Source: Chloromonas sp. AAM2 (Eukaryota > Chlorophyta > Chlorophyceae > Chlamydomonadales > Chlamydomonadaceae). Taken from it: a DNA stretch of 21,749 nt. The notes beneath the pieces are model-generated. The model saw nothing but the letters and a program-made list of their open reading frames with translations, did not search any database and had not been told where the DNA came from. The position numbers and the translations under genes were made by a program. The DNA is taken from the NCBI GenBank assembly GCA_004335635.1, contig QAXH01006329.1, forward strand, positions 11,698 through 33,446, given 5' to 3'. Positions 11,401 to 21,146 of this stretch are shown here, piece by piece (the stretch's first letter is position 1; each line of letters starts with the position of its first letter).

Positions 11401-12899
11401 CAACCCACGGACGTCAGTCTGCTCTTGCTTGCCAGTTTGGCAGGCATGTGTTAGGCGTGTGTGTGTTGCCTGCATACCCTGCACACTTGCATGCCCGGCT
11501 GTCCGTTATCTGCATCACGAGTAGCTGTGCTGCACGCTCCCGCGCTGCATGCTCCTGTGCCAATCGAAGCCTAAAGTGCGCTGTTAACGTGCAGGTTACC
11601 AGCCGCTCCCGTCACTGCCGCAGCCGCCAACAAGCCGTGCCCCCGCCGCTTCACCCTCATTCAAGCGTTTGACAATAGCTACAGCGGGCACGCGGGCGGC
11701 CGGAGCACACAGCACACCCTCCGTCACCATGTCAGACCAGGCAATGTCACCCGCAACCGTTTCAGCCGTTTCAGCGGTTTCAGCCGTTTCAGCGCCCGCC
11801 CTGGCTCGGCAACTGAAGCCTTCTCAGCCTTCCTCGTCATCCCTGTGGCCCTCATCTGCCAACAAGGCAGCAGGGTTTGGACGACAGGCGGCTTTTGGGG
11901 TGAGAACACTGGCTGGCCTTGTCTGGGAACGGCCGGTCGGTCCTGCGGGCTTCCGCGGTTGATTGAACGGCTTGACAGTTTTCGCGGTTTCTGCGATGGA
12001 CTGAATGGCCTTGGCCAAGGCTACGTGTGTGTGACTGCCGCCGCTGCTGCTGCTCCTGATGCAGGAACGCTCACACCGTCACCACACACCCTCTCTCTCT
12101 CTCCCCCTCAATTCTGACTCACTCTGACTGACCTCTGCTGTTGTTGCAGGGTGCCCAAGCCGCTAGCATGCCTGCCCGCCTCTCCCGCCACCACCACCCC
12201 TATCTAGAACCCCTTCCGCCCGCCCCCCAGACTACCGACCTCACCCACTCCAGCCCATCCTCACACCCACACACCCTCATGCTCAGCAGCCCAGCTGCTT
12301 TAGAATCCCTAAAAGGAGCAGCAATTGCTGGCAGCGGCCTGCAGCGGTTAAAGCTTGCCAACTCCGTAACCCACTGTCTCAACAGTACGCCTTTGCTGGC
12401 TCAACGCAGTGCGCCAACCACCCCACGTGGTATGCAGTTAGCGGCCGTTTCAGTCTTGCCGCCTATCGCAGCAAACCAGACGGGGTTTAGACAACCTTTG
12501 GTAACCTCAGGGGCAGTCGGAACGCAGTCAAACAGACAGAGCTCTGGTGTGAAAGTGCAGGAAGGACCGAATGGTGGTGCTGGTGGTGGTGGGGCAGTGT
12601 TGCCACCCCTGACCGCTCATCATGCAAGCATGCTGCCTACCAACAGCCCAGGCTTGGTTAACACTCACGCTGCGGAGCAGCAGCACACTAGGCCTGCTCC
12701 GCCAGATAGCTTTGTCCCACCCGGCCTCCGCTTGCCCAACACAGGCATTGTTCCCGTGCACATAAGTCAGCATCAGGGTTCAGGGTTAGGTGTGCCCCAT
12801 GGCGCACTGGCTGCTCTAAGCGAAGCCCTGCAGCTGGGTCCACTGAATGCCCCTGTGGCCCCGGGTCAAAATAAAGAAAGAGGACGCCGGCTGGCGTAA
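8414..12899 (+). CDS. Low-complexity protein of unknown function, 896 residues, seven exons, with a Gln/Glu repeat tract
   Basis: Exons: 8414-8482, 8567-8667, 8885-9899, 10433-10705, 11004-11181, 11595-11899 and 12150-12899. All junctions are GT-AG and in phase; total 2691 bases including TAA. An in-frame stop at 8378 and the context GCCATGT support the start. The N-terminus MSWQAPKRPHFADL precedes an acidic helix (DSDTDLEDAWKQLEDCW). A related motif occurs twice: EWAHLGPQLAIVGHR (residues 136-150) and AWWHEGEQLAVTGHR (188-202). Residues about 300-340 are a Q/E/H tract with QQHQEQQEE repeated. A helical, charged part around residues 384-435 follows (CEQLVTLALDRWWEF), then a Glu run. The C-terminal half is Ser/Pro/Ala-rich with four 9-bp copies encoding VSA. 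No signal peptide, membrane segment or known domain is seen; a scaffold or regulatory role is only a guess. Exon 5 is the least certain. A GTAAGC overlaps the stop, so a further exon is possible. Confidence 0.72.
9610..9735 (+). repeat. In-frame CAG-rich coding repeat (polyGln/Glu), 27-bp unit
   Basis: Within exon 3 of the 896-residue protein gene, CAG, CAC, GAA and CAA codons form the nine-residue unit QQHQEQQEE, repeated with small changes and ending in a pure Gln run. Units are multiples of three and the frame stays open. This contrasts with the intronic CTG-type array at 2170, whose 47-bp unit breaks frame. That difference supports real coding use here. Confidence 0.9.
9906..10091. repeat. 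31-bp tandem repeat, six copies, in intron 3 of the 896-residue protein gene
   Basis: The core cacgtgtggtccgtttcaca begins at 9906, 9938, 9969, 10000, 10031 and 10062 (spacing 31, first step 32). The first copy starts only six bases after the intron 3 donor GT at 9900. Every copy contains the palindrome CACGTG, a G-box/E-box-type word. A regulatory role is possible but not shown. Confidence 0.95.
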
Positions 12900-13029
12900 G
12901 CACAGAGGGTGGCAGCAGATTATAGCCGTTGAACTTTTATGGGCAAGCACCCCAGGGGGGGAAGGCTCTGCAGAAGATGACCATAGCAAGGAGTGAACAT
13001 CTCTGACCACTTTGTCTGCATCCTAAGGG

Positions 13030-13034
13030 TGTAA
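13030..13034 (+). terminator. Candidate TGTAA polyadenylation signal
   Basis: TGTAA is the usual polyadenylation signal of chlorophyte green algae. This one lies about 130 bases after the stop codon of the 896-residue protein gene, which would give a short 3'UTR ending near 13050. Confidence 0.55.
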
Positions 13035-13140
13035 GAAGCTTGAGTCCAAGGTTTGAGTCCATTCCGAGGTGGTCGGAAAATGGCGGCCGAAAAGCCAGAT
13101 GGTATTTTTCCGACCTTACTTAGTATTTTCTGTGTAGTAC

Positions 13141-13356
13141 TTTCTGAATATTTTCTTAAGGTCTGGCTGGATTCAGCTCGTCAAGAGCTGTCCAAAACGA
13201 CCTTTGTTTCAGATTGGCCATGTGGGTGTTCAGCATGGGCTGGCGAGGTGTCAGAGGGTGCCGGCACCGGCTTGGCCTTCGTAAGCTGCAGCGCCAGGCC
13301 GCAGGTCACGCAGGCAGCGATCCAAAGTCAATCCGAGCGGGACGTGCTTGCATACC
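13141..13356 (+). repeat. Dispersed repeat, copy 2
   Basis: Homologous to 1872-2127, about 11 kb away in the same orientation. It starts at tttctgaatattttc and ends at gacgtgcttgcatacc. The core begins at agattgg (13211). In one frame both copies can be read as related peptides (WAGEVS, then ARPQV and QAAIQS), but both frames are interrupted or short, so coding is doubtful. It lies just downstream of the candidate poly(A) site at 13030. Confidence 0.85.
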
Positions 13357-15366
13357 TTGGAAGTGAAGTTCGCCTGTGACATGCCTTCCACATGGGTGGC
13401 GGTCGGCACTACCGGCCACTTCCGGCGCCACTGGCGGTCATGGTTTGGTTTTGGTCGGTTAGGGCCGCCTGGGCTTTACCCGCAAGTGAGGCAATGTTCA
13501 GGTAAACTATGCAAATTAGTTGTTCAGGGGATAGGCATTGACGAAAGCTGTCGAATGAGCCCCTTTTCATGCAATTCTGAGCGTCTGGGTGGTGTAAAAA
13601 AGTCGTTGATTTGACAAAGGCCGAGGCCACTTTCTTTGCCAAGCTTCCGTCTGAGGACCGCAATATATCTGTGAATCTCAACCTGATTCACCTGATTTCA
13701 GGCGGTTTTGTTGGTGGTTGTTGTCCTGGTCACTCAGCACAGCCACACATCCTGCCAGGGGACACGGAGGACCTGCCGTGGTCGTATTTGTATTTTGGTT
13801 TGTGGGCGTTGCTTTGCACTGAGCGTGCCTGAGAGTGAGAGCATTCGTGGCGTGCACTGTATCGAAGGCATTGAGCGTGCTACCGGGCGCGTTTACATTT
13901 TTCATTACATTTGTATGCACAACAAAACAACACTTGGTCCAATACGCTTTCGCAGGAGAACATTTGTGGTTGGTAATCGATAGCCTCAATGTAACGCATG
14001 CCAGACAAGGCCCGCATCTAAGCGCGTCCAGCATAGACAACAGGATTGTCTTATGTGTGGACACAACATAAGACAAGGAAGAATGCCGGTTCTGGGATGC
14101 TGTTGCCTTCTAAGCCTTACCTGAGTCATAGGAGCACTTTGCAGTGCCAATTCCCATTGGCCGTTGTGCTCGTCAAGTGGCAGCGAATCATCCTGTTGTA
14201 ATCTCCAGCTGACCGTTCACACAGAAGCGTAGCTGCTTGCACACAGCCCCTCAGGTCCTTGTCAACAGTCAGCCCACTTTGCTGGCGCGTCATTGGTGAA
14301 TGTCTTCTTGCCTGCTCTGGTCGTGTGATCAACAGGATTAGCCAGCACCAGAATTGTGTCTGTTTTGTTTTTGCCAAGCCGACAGAGGATATCTCCGTTT
14401 GGACAATAATCAAGTGCTGCATGTGACTACATGTGTGTCGCAAGCCTCGAACCGTATCGTCAGCATGCTGCCTAAGGAAGCCTGACGTGAAAAATGGCAA
14501 AACAACACTGAATCAGCCCAGTTAATTACAGACTTTTCAGGCTCTAACCACCACGTTGTGTATTGCGACACTGCGCATTGACGTTCACAGTGTAAACCAT
14601 AAAATAGGGGTTAGAGAAAGAACATGGTGAGAAACATGTTCTTTTAGTGATCTCGGAGCATCTCAGAGCAAGTTTCCTTGCAAATGAGCAGGACCTGTTG
14701 AGGGACACGTGTGCAAGGCGTCTATCACAAGCACAACCAGTGCCCAGCACACACAGCATGCGCCAGGTCCCTATACTGCAGACATCGGCCGTACAAATGG
14801 CGTTCACTGCTTCCACAGCCGGCAGAAGTGCTCATTGGACAAACCAGGTTGTCACAACAGCAAACCCAGGATGCCCACAAATCCAGGGCATCAAGGGCTC
14901 AGTGCAAAGCAGTGCGATTGCAAGAGGCCTCAAGTTGGGCTGGAGTGCAAACTGATCTGGCATTGTTACCACTAGCCATTATAGATGAATACTGATTGCC
15001 GGTAAAGCTTAGGGATCGCCACTGAGATGCAACGCGCTGGCGCAGTGGATGACGAAGTGTGGTGGACCGATCAGATCTTGGGAAACATGTACCTGCACGT
15101 GCACCAGATTGTCACATTCAGTTAGCCAGTCACATGTGTGCCAACAAATTCAAATTCAAATGCTGTGCGATGATAACACTGGATGCTAACAACCGGCTAG
15201 GAAAGTCTTAGCCCCGCCATAACGTTGCTAGCTGGTGCTGAATGCTGCTAAACGTGCACTCTAATGGCAGCACCTGTACCGGCTAATCACCACACTATTC
15301 TGATGAAGCTGCATGCGAGTCGGTCTTTGCTCAGTCAAGCTTCAAGAAACGACAAAGTCTTGCGGT
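13357..15366. other. Intergenic region between converging genes, no gene recognised
   Basis: This lies between the plus-strand 896-residue protein gene and the minus-strand TPR gene, whose 3' ends face each other. Open frames of 70-130 codons exist on both strands, but I could not build an exon chain or see a domain. No tRNA or other structured RNA was recognised. Confidence 0.5.
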
Positions 15367-15502
15367 CATGCGCCTTCTCTATCCATGCGCCCTCTCTGTC
15401 CATGTGCCCTCTCTGTCCATGTGCCCTCTCTGTCCATGTGCCCTCTCTGTCCATGTGCCCTCTCTGTCTATGCGCCCTCTCTGTCCATGCACTGTCTCTG
15501 TT
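15367..15502. repeat. 17-bp tandem repeat, eight copies, just 3' of the TPR gene stop
   Basis: The unit catgtgccctctctgtc recurs every 17 bases from 15367, with variants catgcg, tatgcg and catgcac. It ends about ten bases from the TPR gene stop codon (15514-15512), so it probably lies in that gene's 3'UTR. The unit length is not a multiple of three. Confidence 0.93.
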
Positions 15503-15511
15503 CATTCAAAC

Positions 15512-17764
15512 TCACTCCAGCCCGGCGAAGAATAGCACCACTCCCAGCGCTATACCCGCCAGCAGCACCAGCGCAACACGCTTGGCAATGGCTGCACCGA
15601 ACATCAGGGAACGCGCACACGCTTTCGTTGCGGCATTGTTACACGTGCAGGCGTTCTTTAGCGGACATGTAGTCACTGAGGCTGAATAGTAGATGAGCCT
15701 GGCAGCAATGTATATCATCATGATTACATGGCATGCTGTGGCTTCACAGCCTGTGAGGCTGCAGACAGCGCCCTCCACTGAACACTCAATTATGTTGCAC
15801 TCTGCAATGCAAAGGTTCTGCGACGGTACATGCTGAACGATTCCCCCAGTCAAATGGCTCACGTCCTGCCCAGCACACAACACACTGCCTGGACACCACC
15901 CCGGTCAAGAACAGAACATCACCCCGTTCTGCCTTCGCCGCTACACATCTGGGCAAAATTCCAGGATTGCAAGGCGAATTCCCTAGTTCTTCATGCTTCT
16001 TGCTTAGATACCTGATTGTCATCCTCTGTTCCACGTGATAATATCGATCCAACAAGACACGTGCACACACCTGCTGGTGACGCGTCAATGCCTAGTTCGT
16101 TGGTTTGCCCCGCCCCGGGCCCCAGCAGCCTTGACATGTCCGCGTCCGCCCCAACCCGGCTGCTGCTGCCGCCCATGCGTTTGGCCGCAGCCTTGGCCTT
16201 GATATTGCTGGCCATTGAGTCCTCCGCCCGCTCTGACATGGTACGGCGCAACTGCATCCGGATGGGCATGTGGCTGGGGCTCGTGCGTGACGTGTGAAAA
16301 TGAGGTGCGTGTGGTTGAGACAAACCATTGTGATGCTGAAATGGGACATGTAACATGTGGGATGTTCACGAGACACGTGCAAGGCGGGCAACCCTGTGGA
16401 TGCGCCTTTACTGCAAAGGCCAAGGGAAGTGTAAATGCACTCCATGCTCGGTCTATGCCATGTCGCTCGCAAACTCTTCTTCATTTCAAAACATATGACG
16501 CATGCTTGGCCGCGCATCAACCCTCGCCCATGCAGGCGCCCTCTCGCACATGCATGCGCCCCTCGCACCTGCATGCGCCCCCTCGCACCTGCATGCGCCC
16601 CCTCGCACCTGCATGCGCCCCTTCGCACCTGCATGCGCTCCCTCGCACCTGCTTATTGAACCGGCCCAGCTGTATGAGAATCTGTGGGGATGAGTTGATC
16701 TCTGGCATGTCAGGGTCTGCTAGCGCTGCTTCGTAGTCTAGACCGGCCTGGATGGCATCTGTGAGGCAGGCGGCACGAAAACACAAGTGAAGGGGACGGC
16801 ATATGACTGGTAGGCACCCATCCGCTAAAAGAGCTGGGCTTCCAACTCTGGCCGGTTGCAACTCCGCAGAGGTGACACCCTGCAGGGTCTCAAGTCATAA
16901 ATAGGAAGCTGCTGTGCAGCAAAGGCATAAATGTTGAAGCATGCGGCCTACAGAGCGTACAACAGGTTGGAGCGTGTGTGCCAGCATAAAGTGTATTTCA
17001 ACGCGGATTTTTCTTCCATGTAACTGCTTGTCTTCACCACGTGTGCTCTCACCTGCATATCCATCCTGCCATCTCGTCTGCCCTCCTGCCATCTCTTCCG
17101 CCATCCCTTATTTCTGTCCCTCCCATCACCTCTTGCCCCGTCTTATGCCTGGACGCACAAACTGTCTTCACCGTTTGTGCTGTCGCCTGCATTCATCTGC
17201 CTCCTGCCACTACCTACCCCAGCCCCTCTCATCACCCCTCATCCCTGTCCTATTTGTCACCTCTTAATGTCATCTGTGCCAGTTCCACGTCTCCGAAGGA
17301 TGCATGCACCGCCAGCACCCCGTACATGGCACCCAATCGCTGCTGCTGACTCAACGCTGCACCCTGTGGATTTGGCGACAACAGACACATACAGGCAAGG
17401 AGTTAACAAGTCAAGTCACGAGGTGTCACAGCTCCGTGGGGTGCAGCAGATTGTGCAACGCGGCAGTGACAGCTGCACGTGGGCTGTACTACACTGGGCA
17501 TGTTTTTGTTGGTGCATGGGCAGCACGTTACAACAAGATTGCATCAGACGCACTGGTAGGTGTTCCACCATTAACAACACAGAGGTGTGTTAAGTCTTCC
17601 TTCTGACTTGCTTGTGATAAGTGACAGGCATGAGACCATGCAGTGGGCCAGCCTAGATGTCAACCTACCTCAGCCAGTGCTTGTTCGTAGATGTTCAGGG
17701 CTCCCATGCGATCACCGGCTTCATACTTGCGTTTCCCTTCCACCAGAAGTGTTGCTGCCTGCAT
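15512..17764 (-). CDS. TPR-repeat protein with a C-terminal membrane anchor, N-terminus incomplete
   Basis: Exons on the minus strand: 17764-17669 (open end), 17363-17261, 16758-16649, 16251-16071 and 15591-15512 (stop TGA). All four junctions are GT-AG and in phase. The first two exons carry TPR-like helices: LVEGKRKYEAGDRMGALNIY followed by EQALAE, then YGVLAVHASFGDVELAQMTL. The third has the conserved-looking block GLDYEAALADPDMPEI and SSPQILIQLGRF. The fourth is basic and Ser/Gly-rich (RRTMSERAEDSMASNIKAKA). The fifth is a single membrane helix (VALVLLAGIALGVVLFFAGL) ending two residues before the stop. The visible part is 189 residues from the internal ATG. The TPR plus DPD block plus anchor recalls plastid TPR proteins such as LPA1 of plants, which act in thylakoid assembly; that assignment is tentative. 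The acceptor at 16252 lacks a good pyrimidine tract. Confidence 0.78.
16541..16650. repeat. 20-bp tandem repeat beginning at a splice donor of the TPR gene
   Basis: The unit cctcgcacctgcatgcgccc repeats about five to six times with few changes, the leftmost copy degenerate (ctctcgcaca). On the minus strand each unit reads GCAG|GTGCGAGG, the same as the true donor of the third exon (AAGCAG|GTGCGAGG, cut after 16649). The array therefore contains several donor copies in a row at the start of intron 3. Confidence 0.92.
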
Positions 17765-17864
17765 GGCAATGCTGAGGTGGAATGAAAACTCGGGATGTGC
17801 TCAGCATCGCGTTGCGTGATGAAGCGAAGGCGAACCTTGTCGCTGGCGCGGCGAATGACAGCAT
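17765..17864 (-). other. Possible transit-peptide start of the TPR gene, in a shifted frame
   Basis: From ATG at 17864 the minus strand reads MLSFAAPATRFAFASSRNAM and continues Ser/Arg/Phe-rich, a composition typical of algal plastid transit peptides. It is one base out of frame with the TPR exon. Removing a 64-base GT-AG intron (17835-17772, GTTCGC to CCTCAG) restores the frame and joins MLSFAAPAT to SIAMQAATLL. That intron would be shorter than any other here. A sequencing indel or a start at the internal ATG (17764) are alternatives. Confidence 0.35.
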
Positions 17865-18926
17865 CTCGCCGTGCTGGAAGCTGGCCTGCAGGATTGTGTG
17901 GGCGTTCCGTGGACAGTGGTCAGCGCCGCAAGAAAGAATTAAAGCGGATGGAGTTGCTTGAACCTGCCTTGGTCAACTCAATGCATGCGCACCTCGTAAC
18001 GCAAAGGATCGCTGCGAACAGCATGGGGTTTTGCTGGCTGCGAGGGTATTCCGAGGGTTGTGGATGCCTGGACCTTGTGATGCCAACATCCTCCAACGCT
18101 GCGTGAGATTTGATTTCCTTCAATGAGTACAGCGTTGCTAAAGAAGTGCCGGATCGCGCGGTTCTCAATCAAGTCCTTCAGATGACAATTTGTTCAACGA
18201 CCGTGTCCTGGTGATCTCCTGATGACAGACCGCTACAGAATTGACACATCCCTAAACCGGTGTGTGATCCCTAAGCACATAGGCTGTGAAACAAGGCGCT
18301 TTAGGAACCCATATGTCACACCCCTCACACTTGCTTAGCTGTCACTCGGTTGACAACTGCCACTAGACGCCAATGTAGGAGGCCGCACATTCGTGAATTT
18401 CCCATTTCAGTACGGACGTGTGAAGAACGCCATGCTGGGCGTATGAAGAACGCCAAGAAATTTGAAAACTGAGACAGCTGCACCATGACCCGGCATTTTG
18501 CAAGACAGGCTGAGAATCCTCAAGCCTACGCGCAGACACCAAATCCGCTCAGGGCCCCCTTTTTACCTGTGCCGAGCCAGTCATGTTAGGTTACCACTGG
18601 CACACCTGCTTGCAGGCATCAGTTCATGGTTGTACGCCTTACGCTGGAGAGTGCATCTCCGTAAAGGATCTTTGGTGAGATGGCGAGATAGTGAACAGAG
18701 GAGAGCATGACGAGGATCCGCGAAAGGCAAGCTTCAGCCCAGGTCACGAAGCTTCAGTCCTATGCCATGACGTATCAGCGTACCAGGCGCGGACGGGCAG
18801 CCAGCATGCAGGTGGCTGTCAGCAAATCAGCATGACATGCACAATGCAACAGGGGTCAAATTGCAGGGCCTGGAACACTGGCACCTAGGCTGCAGGGTCA
18901 GGCTGACGAGGAACCAGACGCCCATC
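17865..18926. other. Upstream region of the TPR gene, no gene resolved
   Basis: Probably promoter and 5' exons of the minus-strand TPR gene. A coding-looking stretch near 18178-18098 (minus: LIENRAIRHFFSNAVLIEG) has stops close by and could not be joined to the TPR exons; the same DNA read on the plus strand is equally plausible. A short direct repeat tgaagaacgcca occurs near 18420 and 18442. Nothing else is clear. Confidence 0.4.
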
Positions 18927-19753
18927 TCACAGGCAAAGGAAGCAATGGTCCTGGCCCATGGCCCGCCAGGCTGCAGGCGGGCTGCTGGCATGGGCTGTCA
19001 CCAACTCGGCTAGGTTGTCCCAGAAGCGTGGAGCGGCCGCAGCGCTGACACGCGTGGCAAAGTCTGGCGTGGTCGGTGCAGGTGCGACCAGAGCTAGCGC
19101 CTGCCATAGTGCATGGCATTGAGGGCCGCCACGCAGACGAGAGACCACACGGGCGGCAGAACACCAGCAGGCGCAGGACCTAGCAGCCATAGCGAGGCTT
19201 GGGACGGGCTGAACCTAAGGCAGGCTTGAAGCTGGTCCCTGACGGCCACTGCTACTGGGCACGACCAGAATGAGTGCTGGCTGCCGGCAGGTTGTAGCTG
19301 GACTGAGGCTGAGCATGGACAAGTCCACGGCTGAACGCGCGATCCAGGGATGCAATTGATGGCCAAGCGCAAAACGGTTTCTTTCAGCCGGTTGTCGCAA
19401 GGGAGACGCCATCTGGCTGCATAACGCTGCTGGAACTGCTGTGTGGTAGCTGACAAAATCCTTGGGCTACATCCAGTGGCTGTGCGGACGTAGCGTTGGT
19501 GCAGGGCAGCGCGGGCTTGCACAGTGTTCTGTGTGAGCAGTGTAGGTGCGGACCGCAACATGTACTGCCGCGGAGTGCACATGCGGAAGTGGACGGGTGG
19601 AGTGTGCAGCTGGCTGCGACCAGCCCAGCTGACGAATGCTCGGGGCCAGGGATGTGGTTTCGACCTGAGATGCACGCCTGAGGAACTTGACAATCTATTG
19701 GCCATGTGCGCAATGGCTGAGTTTACCGCTTGATGACGAGCTTTGCGAGCACG
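18927..19753 (-). mobile_element. Decayed retroelement-type protein remnant with a zinc-binding C-terminal motif
   Basis: An open frame runs on the minus strand from 19753 to a TAG at 19096-19094. It contains WRLPCDNRLKETVLRLAINC then IPGSRV, then CPC, a spacer, H-SFWSCPVAVAV. The pattern C-x-C-x12-H-x4-C resembles the zinc-binding region seen at the end of reverse transcriptases of non-LTR retrotransposons and in abundant repeat proteins of chlorophyte genomes. After NAMHYGRR the frame stops, but a neighbouring frame continues with APRFWDNLAELVTAH and ends at 18927, which indicates a frameshift. No reverse transcriptase core (YxDD) was seen upstream, so this is a 5'-truncated, mutated copy. 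Homology to a specific element is inference from memory of motifs. Confidence 0.6.
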
Positions 19754-20512
19754 CTAGGTCGGCCTGTGCTGTTCGTAGATGCCAGTTGACTTTGTACTTG
19801 TGTTTGCCCTCACATCAACCGTTGAACGTATGGCTTGTGAAAGGATTATGCGCAGCGTTAGCAGAGTTCAAGCTCCCAGCAATACGATCACCAGTCCCTC
19901 ATCCTTGACTCCTTGGCATGATATATGTTCCCCGTGCAGGGGGGGTCTTTCTTGTGTACAGACTGACTCCCAATTGAGACTCTCAGACTGACTCCTCAAT
20001 TGAGGACTGCATAAGCGAAAACGTTTGAATACAAAATGTTGAGCATCATCCAACCTGTGCGTAGTTCTTCAAACCTGTGTTATCAGACCCTTTGCTGATC
20101 CGTCTACCATCCACCTCGAGTGCAAACCTGAATATGCAGGTAGGGAGCGCTCGTCTTGAGTCTGATCCTTGTCCGGAAGTGACTTCCTAGTTATGGTTAC
20201 AGCGCCAGAACTGAATGCAAGGATACGTACACAGTGCCGAAATGCCAGCAGCCTCAATACGTTCCTTGGTCAGTGAAAAAGCCAGTTGTAGGAGAGGATG
20301 GCTGAATAGACGGCCAAAGCAGTGCAGACAAGTCTTGATGAGGCGTGGGGTTGAACAAAGACGCTTAAGAGATGAAGACGGCTACGAGGGTTGACAGCTG
20401 TCGTGCGTGTGGTTGAACTAGCCACCTAATGAATTTACTACCTAATTTAACAGAGCTGGCACACAACAAGAGAAGCCTACCATCATCAACCGCCCACCTG
20501 CGAGAAGACACA
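19754..20512. other. Gene-poor stretch upstream of the retroelement remnant
   Basis: No open frame with a recognisable domain was found on either strand. Short direct repeats (gactgactcc with caattgag, near 19963-20005) are present. It may contain further decayed mobile-element sequence. Confidence 0.4.
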
Positions 20513-20640
20513 GATGCGTGGTAATCAGTCTCACAGCTGTTTTTAGAACTTTCTAGAACTTTTTAGAACTTTCCCTTCCACCGCCACCCCAGCTTCTCTT
20601 GCGTTCTAAGAACAGCTGTGAGACTGATTAACCACGCATC
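20513..20640. repeat. Foldback element: 37/38-bp inverted repeat with a 53-base loop
   Basis: The left arm 20513-20549 (gatgcgtggtaatcagtctc, continuing to agaac) pairs with the right arm 20603-20640 with one inserted base and one mismatch. The loop contains three copies of ttagaactttt-like sequence (tttagaact, tctagaact, tttagaact). This can be a miniature foldback transposon or the template of a long hairpin RNA. No clear flanking target-site duplication was seen. Confidence 0.93.
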
Positions 20641-20798
20641 ACCGTGTGGGTGTTCATCTTGACGCCCTGTGGACAGTGACAAAAGTGCGCAAATGCTGTA
20701 ATAGAACGCCAATGATGTTCTTTTGCTGTATGATGGCACTTGTGCGCGCTGTGGTGACGTGCGCAGACGTTATGCAAAGCACTGGGTGTCATGTGTGG

Positions 20799-20832
20799 TA
20801 ATTTCAATTACCACGCGTGTGGTAATTTCAAT
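20799..20832. repeat. Short direct repeat forming a small palindrome
   Basis: The word gtgtggtaatttcaat occurs twice, with ccacgcg between them, and ggtaatttcaattacc in the first copy is itself self-complementary at its ends. No function is evident. Confidence 0.7.
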
Positions 20833-21146
20833 ATCCATTGTGAGATGGCATTCCCTTCAGTCCCCTTGCACATTATGGATGCCGGGCACATTGGGAATCG
20901 GTTGGCTAGCATGAAATGTCAGTCGCCGGACCCACGGGTGGTTATGTAAGACCTTGCCTGGCACAGTGCATCGATGGCGGCCTACGCAAATTAAGTAGAA
21001 CCTGCCCCAGGGCTAGTAGTACTGGTAGTAGTACTAGTGGTAGTCCATAGTAGCTTGGTGCCCTGCCCCACATGACTGTGGCTTGCTCGATGCTGCAGAT
21101 GTTTGGTGTATACCACAAGCTACTCACACCAGCTTGTCATGAAGAA

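Noticed and set aside
11845..12117. A plus-strand open frame of 90 codons across the end of exon 6
   Set aside because: It runs in a different frame from exon 6 and mostly covers the intron; the in-phase GT-AG model explains the region better.
12896..12997. A possible eighth exon of the 896-residue protein gene, using the GTAAGC over the stop and ending GEGSAEDDHSKE
   Set aside because: The phase does not fit for that reading, and the intron would be only 60 bases.
13678..14076. A 132-codon minus-strand frame
   Set aside because: No domain, unusual composition, and no plausible partner exons.
15264..15689. Plus-strand frames rich in CPLS and SMCPLC repeats
   Set aside because: They are translations of the 17-bp tandem array and lie antisense to the 3' end of the TPR gene.
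18098..18178. Coding-looking stretch LIENRAIRHFFSNAVLIEG on the minus strand
   Set aside because: Stops flank it, no phase-compatible junction to the TPR exons was found, and the opposite strand looks equally coding.
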